Source: Candidatus Omnitrophota bacterium (GTDB lineage Bacteria > Hinthialibacterota > Hinthialibacteria > OLB16). Taken from it: a stretch of 28,993 bases of DNA. The translations under genes and the position numbers were made by a program. The stretch is taken from assembly GCA_020632575.1 (NCBI GenBank), contig JACKFH010000044.1:1-28993 (forward strand). The letters run 5' to 3'. Of this stretch, positions 7,919 to 16,439 are shown piece after piece (position 1 is the first letter of the stretch; the number at the start of each line of letters is the position of its first letter). The notes below the pieces were generated by a model, which did no database searches, was not told the DNA's origin, and saw only the letters and a list, made by a program, of their open reading frames with translations.

Positions 7919-9184
7919 CTATGGGAGATCATCCACTCTCATCACGACGATCGTGTCGACCGGGTCTCGGTCTTCCCGTGGAACTTTAATGGAGACGCCG
8001 TCTTCCGATTGCACCACCTCCACCTTTCCTCCGGTCATCAACTCACTGTCGAGAATCTTTCCTTCGAGCGGCGGCAGCTCAAGCGAGTCGCCTTCCCATT
8101 CCAAAACATGTACATAGACCTTGTTATCTTTATACGTCGTCACCCCCCAAGGACCGGATACGATGGGGCCCCCGCGTGTCGCATAGATGCTTTCCCCGTA
8201 TTGATCCAGCCAATCGCCGATCTCCTCGAGCCGCCCCACCTGACACGGTTCGATTCGGCCATCCGGCATGGGACCGACATTGAAAAGAAGGTTGCCGTCA
8301 TTGCCCGCCACGCGGACTAGCGTCTGAACGCACTCCTTCACCGATTTGATCTTATCATCGGGCTTCCAGGCCCATTGAGTTCCAATGGTCATACAGGTCT
8401 CCCAGGGCGGGTCGGTTTGAAACGCGCCGATCTTCTGTTCCGGAGTTTGGTTATCGCCGGGGAGGCCGCAACGGTTGTTGATGATGACATCCGGTTGAAG
8501 GTCGCGAATCATTTTGAACAGGGGTTTTGCATTCCAATCTTCGGCGGTTCCTCCCAGGCCATCGAAAAAGATCATGTCGATGTCCCCGTAGTTGGAGCAG
8601 AGCTCTTTCAACTGTCCATGCAGATATTCGATGTACCTCTCATGGTTTTCGGTGCGGTAATCCGGATGATGCCAATCGGGAGGGGAATAGTAGATGCCGA
8701 AATCGAGACCGGCCTTGTGACAGGCATCGGCGAGCTGCTTCACAATATCCTTGCCGTAAGGGGATTCCGGTGAAGTGATCTTGTAATCCGTCAGTTTGGA
8801 ATCGAAGTTGACAAAGCCGTCGTGGTGCTTCGTCGTAAACACCAGGTACTTCATCCCGGCCTCCTGAGCGATTCGAACCCACTCGTCGGCGTCAAACTCG
8901 GTCGGATTGAATTTCTTATAGAGGTTGTCGTAAATCTCAACTGGGATGTCGCCGGTTCCTCTCTGTCCCCGCCTTTCTCCTCCGCGTGACCAACCGATCT
9001 CGGTCCCCATCAGGCTGACTGGCCCCCAGTGGATGAACATTCCAAACTTGAGTTCGCGCCATTCCTTAACCGCCTCGGGCGGGGCGTGGAGGTAGTCTTC
9101 GGCCTCCGCTAAATCTGCATGTGGGAGCGAGAAAGCAGTCAGGATGACAATTAGATACAGGGAATGGGTAAACGGATTTGACAT
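7919..9184 (-). CDS. Secreted alpha-L-fucosidase, GH29 family
   Basis: This is a 421-residue glycoside hydrolase that releases L-fucose from glycans. Residues 1-28 form a signal peptide. The family landmarks are KFGMFIHWGPVS at 46-57, YLVFTTKHHDGF at 113-124 and IDMIFFDG at 202-209, with Asp208 at the nucleophile position. GNDGNLLFNVGPMPDG and EIGDWLDQYGESIY follow. The C-terminal beta domain (KVYVHVLEWEGDSLELPPLEGKI) is complete. The start has GGAGGTGG seven bases ahead of ATG 9184. The general acid of GH29 is poorly conserved and is not assigned. The esterase gene follows in the same frame after one TAG. With the neighbouring sulfatase it points to fucose-containing, perhaps sulfated, polysaccharides. 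Confidence 0.96.
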   Translation of the reverse strand: MSNPFTHSLYLIVILTAFSLPHADLAEAEDYLHAPPEAVKEWRELKFGMFIHWGPVSLMGTEIGWSRGGERRGQRGTGDIPVEIYDNLYKKFNPTEFDADEWVRIAQEAGMKYLVFTTKHHDGFVNFDSKLTDYKITSPESPYGKDIVKQLADACHKAGLDFGIYYSPPDWHHPDYRTENHERYIEYLHGQLKELCSNYGDIDMIFFDGLGGTAEDWNAKPLFKMIRDLQPDVIINNRCGLPGDNQTPEQKIGAFQTDPPWETCMTIGTQWAWKPDDKIKSVKECVQTLVRVAGNDGNLLFNVGPMPDGRIEPCQVGRLEEIGDWLDQYGESIYATRGGPIVSGPWGVTTYKDNKVYVHVLEWEGDSLELPPLEGKILDSELMTGGKVEVVQSEDGVSIKVPREDRDPVDTIVVMRVDDLP

Positions 9185-9234
9185 GGTTCCACCTCCGGGA
9201 CTCGGCTTGTTGGTTAAGGGGCGGGACGGAAAAC

Positions 9235-9240
9235 ATTATA
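9235..9240 (-). promoter_or_regulatory. -10 box candidate for the fucosidase/esterase operon
   Basis: A perfect TATAAT on the minus strand lies about 50 bases before ATG 9184 in the divergent gap. The best -35 (TTGCAG) is 20 bp away, which is long, so an activator may be needed. Confidence 0.35.
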
Positions 9241-9367
9241 CCTGTATTGGACGTGAGAGTCTGCAACAGATTGGATATTCACCCCCGGGAACCACCACCA
9301 ACCTTGGATGCGCGAGCAAACGTGATAGCTTTCAGGGGTTTGCGAAGAATCCCCGCAGGAGAAAACG

Positions 9368-11161
9368 ATGATCTCTCGATGCATTGCTCCCTCACTTCTT
9401 TTGGCGATCTGCCTCATTCTGAATTCCTCCAAAGCCGCCCACTCGAAACCGCTTATCGAACAAGCCATGGACCGTTTGAATTCAAACCCTCCGGTTTCCG
9501 AGGAGAGTTTCGAGTTCATCGTGATCGGGGATTCCCGGTCCTCGAAGCCGGTTGGGCTGCCGGAGGCGTTCAAGAAAATGATTGGAGAGTTCAACATTCT
9601 TGGCCCGGCCTTTGTTATTGACTGTGGCGACCTGATTCTGGGGGGCGCCGCGGAGGGATTGGCGCCCCAGTGGGATGAGTTCGAGGAGGTGGTCTCCCAT
9701 TGCGAGGTCCCCTTCTTTCCGGTCACCGGGAATCATGACATCAGCGATGAGGCGACTGAACAAATCTGGAAAGAGCGGTTGGGACCGACTCAGTATTCTT
9801 TCCGAGTCGGGAATTCCCTCTTCATCGCATTGAACTCCGAAGAGGTGAACGCCCTCGACCGGATCTCGGATGAACAGGTGGAATGGGTCAACAACCTCTT
9901 AGCCAACACCGACGCCGAACACGTTTTTTGTTTCATGCACAAACCCTACTTCGCCCAAGACTGGGATGAGAATTGGGCCAACATGGCGGAAGCCTTTCGG
10001 GACCATCCGGTTAAGATGGTTTTCGGCAGCGACATTCACCTCTACCGAAATTGTGGGATCAAAGAGGGGGTCCAATATGTGATCACCGGAGGAGGCGGCG
10101 CGCCAATCCACACCCCAGAGGAGGAGGGCGGTTTCCATCACTACCTCCTGGTCCGGGTTCGTGGGGAAAAGGTCTCCTGGTCGGTGATCCGTCCGGGATC
10201 GGTTCTCCCGCCGGATGTGGTGACCGCGGACCGGGTCGAGGAGATTCGCGCCATCCGTCAGCGCTGGGTGGGGAGTGAACCGGTCGAGGTTCCTTATGGC
10301 GAGGGACTGGACCGTGAGGTCAAAGCGCTCATCCATAATCCCTATGACACCGAATTTTCTTCGACCCTCTCCTGGGAAGTTCCCGAGGGCTGGAGTGTCG
10401 AACCCAAGGAAAAGGCCTACACCGCCCAAGCCGAGGCGACGACGGAGCTCGTCTTCCATGTCCGGGCCGACAACCCCGAGAGCGTCCGCTTCCCGGCGCC
10501 TTCTCTTCATACCGTGTTCGAAAAGGCGAAACACGGAGGTCCGGTCGAGGTGGATCGGGAGATGAGCTTGGTTCCGACAACAGTTGCGCAACGGGCGCCC
10601 GGTCCGGTGAAGATTGACGGCATCCTTGATGATTGGGAGGGCGCCGATCCGATCGCGCTCACCTACGCGGAATCATTTGATAAAAAGGCGAAGGAGGATC
10701 TCGAATCTCAAATTCGCTTCCAGTGGAGCCCCGGATACTTCTATCTTGCGGTTGAGACCTGGGATGATGAGTTCTATCAGCCATACGCGGGAGACATCGT
10801 GTGGCTGGCGGATAATGTCGAGCTCTTTCTGGACACCTGGTCTTGGGGGTTGTCTCTAACCGAGAAAGGCCCCGAGGTTTTTCTCTATTGGGGAGTCAAT
10901 CGTTCTAGGGAAACGGTCAACACCGAAGTCCAGTTGGGAGTCCAACGCGATGGCCGGAAGACGGTTTACGAAGCTGCCTTTCCCCAGGATGTCGTTCTGC
11001 CCTTTCAACTCGAGGCGGGAAACAGTTGTCGATTTTCGATGATTATGAACGACCTCGACGGTTCAGTCCCGGATCGTCCACGGCACTGGCTGGAACTGAC
11101 TCCCGGAGCCGGATCCGGCTCCGGACGTTTCCCTCGCACGAAAGTGATTTTGGGGCGTTGA
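9368..11161 (+). CDS. Secreted calcineurin-like metallophosphoesterase with C-terminal CBM9-like domain
   Basis: This is a 597-residue protein with a signal peptide (residues 1-26). The phosphoesterase domain shows GDSR at 54-57, CGDL at 86-89, GNHD at 121-124, MHKP at 190-193 and GSDIHLY at 220-226. The first motif has Arg in place of the usual DxH histidine, and the last has SDIH for GHxH, as in some calcineurin-like subfamilies, so the metal site may be altered. Residues about 300-400 form a beta-sandwich (IHNPYDTEFSSTLSWEVPEGW). From about 415 a CBM9-like domain begins (APGPVKIDGILDDWEGADPI ... DNVELFLDTW). GGAG lies ahead of ATG 9368. The gene is divergent from the fucosidase. The substrate may be a phosphorylated or lipid-linked glycan, which is an inference. 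Confidence 0.88.
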   Translation: MISRCIAPSLLLAICLILNSSKAAHSKPLIEQAMDRLNSNPPVSEESFEFIVIGDSRSSKPVGLPEAFKKMIGEFNILGPAFVIDCGDLILGGAAEGLAPQWDEFEEVVSHCEVPFFPVTGNHDISDEATEQIWKERLGPTQYSFRVGNSLFIALNSEEVNALDRISDEQVEWVNNLLANTDAEHVFCFMHKPYFAQDWDENWANMAEAFRDHPVKMVFGSDIHLYRNCGIKEGVQYVITGGGGAPIHTPEEEGGFHHYLLVRVRGEKVSWSVIRPGSVLPPDVVTADRVEEIRAIRQRWVGSEPVEVPYGEGLDREVKALIHNPYDTEFSSTLSWEVPEGWSVEPKEKAYTAQAEATTELVFHVRADNPESVRFPAPSLHTVFEKAKHGGPVEVDREMSLVPTTVAQRAPGPVKIDGILDDWEGADPIALTYAESFDKKAKEDLESQIRFQWSPGYFYLAVETWDDEFYQPYAGDIVWLADNVELFLDTWSWGLSLTEKGPEVFLYWGVNRSRETVNTEVQLGVQRDGRKTVYEAAFPQDVVLPFQLEAGNSCRFSMIMNDLDGSVPDRPRHWLELTPGAGSGSGRFPRTKVILGR

Positions 11162-11204
11162 GGATTGAGCGAGGGGGCCCCGTCGCCTCCAATGGTACAG
11201 GTTC

Positions 11205-13604
11205 TTAATTCGGCAGAAAGTGCGCCTGGATCGAGTGATCCAGTCCTGGCGGCTCATCGGCCTTGATTGAAATTTCAAACGATCTTTCCCGTGTAGATGG
11301 CTCCACCGGGATCCGCCAGCCATGCCAGGAGGAGGGATAGGTCAGTTCGCCGAAAATGGGAGTGGAAGGAAAAGAGGCTCCACCTAATGTTCCGTTCAAG
11401 GAAAAATATTCCCAGATGTGTTTGATCGGTTTGGGAGCGGAGTCTTCGAATCTCTGCACCGTAATGACGAGTCTTCCACCACTTTCAGTCGCGGGCGTTT
11501 GACCTTCGAGCCTGAAGAATTGAGTCTCCCCATCCTCGTCTTCAGAGGTCTCCACCGCGATATCAAGTGAACGACTCGCCTCCGCGAAGTCGGAGGGAAC
11601 CACCTCCGTATCGAACGATCTGTCCAACGAGGGTTGAGCGCCCGAGGGGACAACTTCAAGAAGCACAACCTCGAATGGACGGAGAAGGATCTCTTTCGAA
11701 TCGCCTGAAAAATCTAAACGGGCGGGGTCAGGATACCAGCGGTAGACCTCCCAGGGCGCTCCACTGGTCAATCCCCATTCCTGAGCGAGAACCAATGGAA
11801 CTTTGGAATCTTCCCAGGTTCCGTTGTTGATGGCCAGGAAAGCGCGTTCCCCATTGGTGCAGGAATATCCATAGGGTCCCACCTCCTCCGGGTTCCCCAG
11901 AATGGGGTGCGAGTTGCCGAAACAATCGGGGCGGGCTTTCAGAAGGGCAATGAACTCGCCGATTTGCATCCGTTCCGGGGTTGAGAGCCAATCGGTGTCG
12001 CTCCAAGGCTGGGCCAGGAGACTCCCACGACAGATGTCCATCACAAAAGCCTCCTGCCAACGTTCCTTGCCGATTGAACTGTTCCATCCCCAATCGGAAA
12101 GCCAGACGCCGAGCGAATCTTTTCCGAGCTTCGGGATGTCTTTTGCATACTCCTGAGCCTGATCCAACTTTTGAGTCACGCTGTCGCGTGCGTATGGCGC
12201 GGGAAGGTCGCTGGGGTGGGCCGCCTCGATGCCCACTCCTGAATCGAACAGCGTGTCGGCATGAAGCAACCACCAGGGGGAGCGATGGCCCCAATAGAGC
12301 ATGAGGAAGACATCGGGGTTCTCGTCATCCATCGCATGCAAGAAATCGATCTGGGCATTCACAATCGGCTCGATCGAATAGACCCCCGGCAGGTGATCGT
12401 GGTTGGGGTTGTTGCAATGCACCCAAAAGTTATCGAACTTGAGACAGCGAACTCCATTCTCTCGGATGTGATGGCGAAACGCCTTTTCATACATCGACTT
12501 GATCGGTTCGGTCGCCCGGCACAGATAGGTTCGACCCTTCGATTTCTTCACCTCCGAGTCGTGGGTGTAGGTGGAAATGACATCGGGGTTGCCGCCGATG
12601 GACCAGAGTTCCATCGAACTATCGATCCACAAACCCGGTTTTGCGCCAATCCGTTTGATTCCCTCTTTGATCCTTTCAAAACCGTTGGGATATCTCTTTG
12701 GATCGAACTGGATCAGGTCACCGTTGTAGTCCACCCAGAAATCCACGGAGTAAAGGTCGAAATCACAGAGATCTTTTCCCGCTTCGACCTTGGCGAGATT
12801 GTCCAACAGGTACTCCTCAGTTTGATCGAAACTCCCACCGGGCATCCCCCCAAAGGGTTCGAAGATGGCGTAAGGTTTGTCATGCCCGCGCACCACCCGC
12901 CGCATTCGACTCTTCACATGCGACAAGAACTCTTCTCGTGCTCCATCTTCCCGAGCGACCCCGTAAACCACCTCCATACATTTGAATCCCTCACCTGGCT
13001 TGATCAAGACACCGGGATGTTGCACCAACTCGATATGTTTCTCCTCAGCCGTCGCCCACCCCGCGGGATGCGCGATCGACAAAAAGGCTTCGTCACCCAA
13101 GTAAGCAGGGAAACCACGCTCGCGACCGTTAACAGGAATATCCGATTGATACTCGCCCAAATAAACATCAAGAAGGCGCACCGATTCCTCGCCCGCGTTT
13201 TGGATTTCCGAAAATTTGTGAAAGACGGGTGACTCCCCATCGAACTCATACTCGATTGTCGCCGAGAGAGCCAAATCGGTGGCGTTCAACCAAACCTCGA
13301 GTTCACCGTCATGTGCCGTGAACCGAGACGACTGGAAGGTCACCGATTGAGGTTCTCCGTCTTCCCCCATGATGGTCACTCGGAATTCGGAGGCGTCCTC
13401 AAAGACAATTTCTTTTCCGGTCGAAAAATTCTTCAAGGATTCGGCCCGGAGGGGACCGTCGGCGTTGAGGGTGAATGAGAAAAAGGGAGAGCGGAGTTCG
13501 ATGAGGTTGCCTCGGGTTTCAATCTCAAACGCGCCCGGGTCCGACCATGCCGGGTAACCGAGAGTGAGCAACGCCCCAATGATGACTCTCCATCCGAATC
13601 GCAT
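11205..13604 (-). CDS. Secreted alpha-galactosidase-like glycoside hydrolase (GH36/clan GH-D)
   Basis: This is a 799-residue protein with a signal peptide ending near residue 21. An N-terminal beta-supersandwich (about 25-235) leads into a TIM barrel. In the barrel, DFDLYSVDFWVDYNGD at 281-296, KPGLWIDSS at 322-330 and VRCLKFDNFWVHC at 385-397 match the order of GH36/GH27 enzymes. Asp391 in KFDNF is the likely nucleophile. The segment DLPAPYARDS is a candidate for the acid/base region. A beta-rich C-terminal domain contains RPFEVVLLEV, as in GH36, and about 150 extra residues follow as a possible accessory domain. GGAGGT precedes ATG 13604 by seven bases. It converges on the phosphoesterase gene. 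The family is probable and the sugar specificity is uncertain. Confidence 0.82.
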   Translation of the reverse strand: MRFGWRVIIGALLTLGYPAWSDPGAFEIETRGNLIELRSPFFSFTLNADGPLRAESLKNFSTGKEIVFEDASEFRVTIMGEDGEPQSVTFQSSRFTAHDGELEVWLNATDLALSATIEYEFDGESPVFHKFSEIQNAGEESVRLLDVYLGEYQSDIPVNGRERGFPAYLGDEAFLSIAHPAGWATAEEKHIELVQHPGVLIKPGEGFKCMEVVYGVAREDGAREEFLSHVKSRMRRVVRGHDKPYAIFEPFGGMPGGSFDQTEEYLLDNLAKVEAGKDLCDFDLYSVDFWVDYNGDLIQFDPKRYPNGFERIKEGIKRIGAKPGLWIDSSMELWSIGGNPDVISTYTHDSEVKKSKGRTYLCRATEPIKSMYEKAFRHHIRENGVRCLKFDNFWVHCNNPNHDHLPGVYSIEPIVNAQIDFLHAMDDENPDVFLMLYWGHRSPWWLLHADTLFDSGVGIEAAHPSDLPAPYARDSVTQKLDQAQEYAKDIPKLGKDSLGVWLSDWGWNSSIGKERWQEAFVMDICRGSLLAQPWSDTDWLSTPERMQIGEFIALLKARPDCFGNSHPILGNPEEVGPYGYSCTNGERAFLAINNGTWEDSKVPLVLAQEWGLTSGAPWEVYRWYPDPARLDFSGDSKEILLRPFEVVLLEVVPSGAQPSLDRSFDTEVVPSDFAEASRSLDIAVETSEDEDGETQFFRLEGQTPATESGGRLVITVQRFEDSAPKPIKHIWEYFSLNGTLGGASFPSTPIFGELTYPSSWHGWRIPVEPSTRERSFEISIKADEPPGLDHSIQAHFLPN

Positions 13605-13759
13605 CGACTGACCTCCGTGGCTTGCCTTTGGATCGTGCGCTTCAAAAGAAGAGTACTTGATTTATTCGCTGACCGGAACCAAAGTTCAAGTTGCCTGGGA
13701 CTTCGCCGATTCGCTTGCGGATCTCGGGAGCCCACCTCTATTCAAAAAGGAGACCGCCC

Positions 13760-14386
13760 ATGAACCACCGCCCCTTTACCTACCGCCGACTCGATAAGAA
13801 CGACGCAGCCGTACTGCTTGTCGATCATCAATCCGGATTGTGCAACATCGTCGGAGATTTTTCTCCCGACGATTTCAAGAACAATGTTCTCGCTCTGGCC
13901 GATGCCGCGAAATATTTCGAACTTCCGACCATTCTTACCACCAGTTTTGAGGATGGCCCCAATGGTCCGCTGGTCCCCGAGCTCAAGGAATTGTTCCCCG
14001 ACGCTCCCTACATCGCGCGTCCCGGGCAGATCAACGCTTGGGACAACGAGGATTTCGTCAACGCGGTCAAGGCGACCGGGAAGAAACAACTTATTGTCGC
14101 CGGAGTGGTCACCGAGGTGTGTGTCGCCTTTCCCGCGCTGTCGGCGTTGGAGGAGGGCTACGAGGTCTTCGTGGTCGCCGACGCTTCCGGGACCTTCAAC
14201 CAGACAACCCGAGAGGCGGCTTGGTCGCGAATGGAGCAAGCCGGCGCTCAACTGATGACTTGGTTCGGAGTCGCCTGCGAACTCCACCGCGATTGGCGCA
14301 ACGATGTGGAGGGTCTTGGGACCTTGTTTTCCAATCACCTCCCGGCCTACCGGAATTTGATCACGAGTTACAGTGCGAAGTCGTAA
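13760..14386 (+). CDS. ycaC: Isochorismatase-family cysteine hydrolase, YcaC-like
   Basis: This is a 208-residue cysteine hydrolase, the same length as Escherichia coli YcaC. The protein matches YcaC almost throughout as I remember it: RRLDKNDAAVLLVDHQSGL at 9-27, PTILTTSFEDGPNGPLVPEL, then IARPGQINAWDNEDFV, TGKKQLIVAGVVTEVCVAFP and GAQLMTWFGVACELHRDWRN. Catalytic candidates are Asp22 and Cys121 (VTEVCVA). YcaC forms an octamer and its physiological substrate is unknown. The frame opens at 13691, but ATG 13760 has AAAGGAG ahead and matches the family start. It is divergent from the GH36-like gene, and the DUF1801 gene follows 54 bases on. Its similarity to a proteobacterial protein is unusually high for this genome context. 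Confidence 0.93.
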   Translation: MNHRPFTYRRLDKNDAAVLLVDHQSGLCNIVGDFSPDDFKNNVLALADAAKYFELPTILTTSFEDGPNGPLVPELKELFPDAPYIARPGQINAWDNEDFVNAVKATGKKQLIVAGVVTEVCVAFPALSALEEGYEVFVVADASGTFNQTTREAAWSRMEQAGAQLMTWFGVACELHRDWRNDVEGLGTLFSNHLPAYRNLITSYSAKS

Positions 14387-14440
14387 TCCTGGAGTTCATT
14401 CTCCCTATGGCGTCCGTGAGATAAGAAAGCGATAACCATC

Positions 14441-14860
14441 ATGAAGAAAACCAAGAATCTTCCGAGCGAAAGAACAGGAGAAGAATCTCCCTCTCAACTG
14501 ATCGACGCTAGAATTACGGAACTGGGTGAATGGCGGGGCGAGACCCTGGCTCGAATCCGTGAACTCATCAAGGCGGCCGACCCCGAAGTGGTCGAGGAGA
14601 TCAAATGGAGAAAGCCCTCCAACCCGAGCGGGGTCCCGGTGTGGTCCCATGACGGGATCCTCTGCACCGGCGAGACCTACAAAGACAAGGTGAAACTCAC
14701 CTTCATGAAGGGCGCCTCCCTATCGGATCCTTCCGGTCTCTTCAACTCCAGCCTGGGTGGCAACGCCCGTCGCGCCATCGATATCTTTGAGGGCGACAAG
14801 ATCAATGGAAAGGCCTTCAAGACGCTGATCCGTGAGGCGGTGAAACTGAACAAGTCTTGA
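14441..14860 (+). CDS. DUF1801 domain protein
   Basis: This is a 139-residue cytoplasmic protein with the DUF1801 (YdhG-like) fold: LARIRELIKAADPEVVEEIKWRKPS at about 36-60, VPVWSHDGILCTGETYKDKVKLTF, and the end AIDIFEGDKINGKAFKTLIREAVKLN. The family is small, alpha-beta and without an assigned function; members often sit near iron or stress genes. It lies 54 bases after the ycaC-like gene on the same strand and may be co-transcribed, although the ribosome-binding site is weak (AAGAAAGCG). No catalytic motif is visible. Confidence 0.85.
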   Translation: MKKTKNLPSERTGEESPSQLIDARITELGEWRGETLARIRELIKAADPEVVEEIKWRKPSNPSGVPVWSHDGILCTGETYKDKVKLTFMKGASLSDPSGLFNSSLGGNARRAIDIFEGDKINGKAFKTLIREAVKLNKS

Positions 14861-15004
14861 TCCGCCTATTGGTGGTGGGAAAAATATCGGGGAACATCAT
14901 GCCAATGCGCGAGTGGGACAAGTGACTGCCCTTATGGCTGAAACTTAGCCCCGCCTCAATACCTCCCCACGCCGATGTCGTTTCACCAACAGCGGATCTC
15001 CAGG

Positions 15005-15643
15005 CTACCCGCCAGTCCCGCCGCTCCAATCGCTGGCGTGGAAAAGATCCCCCTGGCTGACGATGCCATTGGTGGGGGAATAAACCATGTAGTTGAACTC
15101 CGGGACAAGGCCGATAAACAGGTCGGGGGAGTAACCGGGATAAAACTCGATGGGATCGGAGCTCCGGTTGCGGTCGGGTCCTTGGCTCGCCAGCAGCCAA
15201 CGGGTGGCGACATCGAGGTCCATCGCGCCGTACCAGTAGGGTGTACGAATAAAGTTCCCGGAGAAAGGGTCTCTCGGAATCTCCTCGATGTAAGCGACTG
15301 GGGTGGTCAACGGCTTCAGGCGCTCCAAGGGGAAGAAACCCGCGGCCTGAGGGAAGGCTTGGTGGTCCGTGTTGTAACCGGCGAGCGCTGTCCCGAGTGA
15401 CCGCATCTCGCCATAGGCTTTCGTGATGTTCGCTCGTGTGACCGCGTTGAGGAAATTGGGAAGGGCGATCGAGACGAGGACCAGGATGATGGCGATGACC
15501 ACCAGCAGCTCAACCAGGGTGAACGCGGAACGACTTGAACATAGCACCCGCGCGAAGACCCCCTGCGCCGAGATTCCCTTCTCGGCGCAACTTAAGGAGG
15601 AATCCCTTCCTCCGAATAGGACCAATCGACTTGATCGTCTCAT
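15005..15643 (-). CDS. Type II secretion pseudopilin (prepilin-like)
   Basis: This is a 212-residue prepilin-type protein. The class III signal SRSA-FTLVELLVVIAIILVLVSIALPNF is clear, with Ala instead of the usual Gly before the cleaved Phe. A GspG/GspH-like globular part follows (KAYGEMRSLGTALAGYNTDHQAFP). The motif YMVYSPTNGIVSQGDLFH resembles the ending of the other pseudopilin gene here. ATG 15643 has GGAGG five bases ahead but gives an unusually long 40-residue leader. GTG 15547 would give a normal 8-residue leader (180-residue protein) and leave four hairpins in the 5' region instead of in the coding region. Which start is used is open. Such pilins in these genomes occur in many copies and may serve secretion or surface attachment. 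Confidence 0.85.
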   Translation of the reverse strand: MRRSSRLVLFGGRDSSLSCAEKGISAQGVFARVLCSSRSAFTLVELLVVIAIILVLVSIALPNFLNAVTRANITKAYGEMRSLGTALAGYNTDHQAFPQAAGFFPLERLKPLTTPVAYIEEIPRDPFSGNFIRTPYWYGAMDLDVATRWLLASQGPDRNRSSDPIEFYPGYSPDLFIGLVPEFNYMVYSPTNGIVSQGDLFHASDWSGGTGG

Positions 15644-15713
15644 TCAACCCTCCGGCGCGCGACAGCAGGAAAGGATTCCTGCGGAAGTGGGTTGGAGAAG
15701 GGATTCTCCAACC
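15564..15713. repeat. Cluster of four hairpins with GGGA/TCCC loops
   Basis: Four perfect inverted repeats lie in 150 bases. At 15564-15589 a 10-bp stem has the loop TTCCCT; at 15596-15613 GGAGGAA/TTCCTCC has loop TCCC; at 15665-15682 GCAGGAA/TTCCTGC has loop AGGA; at 15690-15713 GGTTGGAGAA/TTCTCCAACC has loop GGGA. Stems differ in sequence while the core GAA-(G/A)GGA-TTC recurs. The first two show GGGA on the minus strand and the last two show GGA on the plus strand. Confidence 0.75.
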
Positions 15714-15725
15714 AGTTTGAGCGTC

Positions 15726-16256
15726 TCACTCTCCAACATCTCCAGCCGACCCTGGCTTGGCCTCCTCCGGTTGAAACCGCGCCCGCATCTCCTCCCGCCG
15801 TTTTTGGATGCGCTCCTCAAAGATCTTGTACTGATCGGGAGGCAGGGTCCGACGCGCCTTGTCCAACCTCTGCCGGATGCGACTCTCCATCCGCCCCTCG
15901 ATCCGCGACCGAAAGACCTCCTGTTGTTCCGGTGTCAGAATTTCCCGCGCCTTCTCGAACCGCTCGAACCCCTCCTCGGGACTGCCGGGCTGCCCCTCCT
16001 TGCGAAGTTCCCGCAGTTCGAGTTTCTGTCCCCAAGTGACCTCCGCCTCCTCGGCCATCTCCCGAAACATCGCTTTCGCCTCACCTTTGCTCGGCGGCCC
16101 AGGCGGCCTTTCCCCGGTAATCGGATCGGGCTCCGGAGGAATCCCCCGAGCAAAGGTGAAGAGGCTGTAGGAGGAGTAGACCACCCCAGCCACAATGACC
16201 AGCGAAGCCACCACCACTTTCCAAACCTGAGACTTTGTCTTCTTCGCTTCCGTCAT
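15726..16256 (-). CDS. Membrane-anchored Spy/CpxP-like protein
   Basis: This is a 176-residue protein with one N-terminal membrane segment (about residues 11-35, VWKVVVASLVIVAGVVYSSYSLF) and a short Pro-rich linker (GIPPEPDPITGERPPGPP). A long charged helical region follows, with EILTPEQQEVFRSRIEGRMESR and TLPPDQYKIFEERIQKRREEMRARF. The LTPEQQ and LPPDQY repeats resemble the LTxxQ motif of Spy/CpxP-type periplasmic chaperones and metal-resistance proteins, but the anchored form and the loose match make this tentative. GAGGGA precedes ATG 16256. It lies between two pseudopilin genes on the same strand and has its own promoter candidate. Confidence 0.72.
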   Translation of the reverse strand: MTEAKKTKSQVWKVVVASLVIVAGVVYSSYSLFTFARGIPPEPDPITGERPPGPPSKGEAKAMFREMAEEAEVTWGQKLELRELRKEGQPGSPEEGFERFEKAREILTPEQQEVFRSRIEGRMESRIRQRLDKARRTLPPDQYKIFEERIQKRREEMRARFQPEEAKPGSAGDVGE

Positions 16257-16302
16257 ACCGTCCCTCTCGAAGCCTAATGGAGTTCACCCTCGCCCTTTGA
16301 GC

Positions 16303-16331
16303 ATTTTACTCCTCAAGGGATCGATCGTCAT
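16303..16331 (-). promoter_or_regulatory. Promoter candidate for the Spy-like gene
   Basis: The minus strand has ATGACG (16331-16326), a 17-bp spacer and TAAAAT (16308-16303), 47 bases before ATG 16256. The -10 is good and the -35 is moderate. Confidence 0.4.
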
Positions 16332-16364
16332 TGGGAGAATGGGGGTGGGGAAAAGATGGCGCTG

Positions 16365-16403
16365 TTGGCGCTGGATCGTTGCTCCGCATCGATCCAGAGG
16401 GGG
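16365..16403. repeat. 39-bp direct repeat, copy A
   Basis: This copy matches copy B at 17209-17247 at about 33 of 39 positions, in the same orientation and 844 bases apart. Within it CTGGATCG (16371-16378) and CGATCCAG (16390-16397) form a perfect 8-bp inverted repeat. It lies 35-60 bases upstream of the promoter candidate of the Spy-like gene. Confidence 0.65.
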
Positions 16404-16439
16404 TGTGGAGAATAAACGGAAGTATCAGGAATGTGGGAG

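Noticed and set aside
11162..11204. GC-rich GAGGGGGCCCCGTCGC between convergent stops as a two-way terminator
   Set aside because: The palindrome has no loop and no T-run on either side; it is too weak to call.
12261..13232. A 323-codon plus-strand open frame
   Set aside because: It lies entirely antisense to the GH36-like gene, has no ribosome site and no recognisable domain; it is a by-product of the GC-rich third positions.
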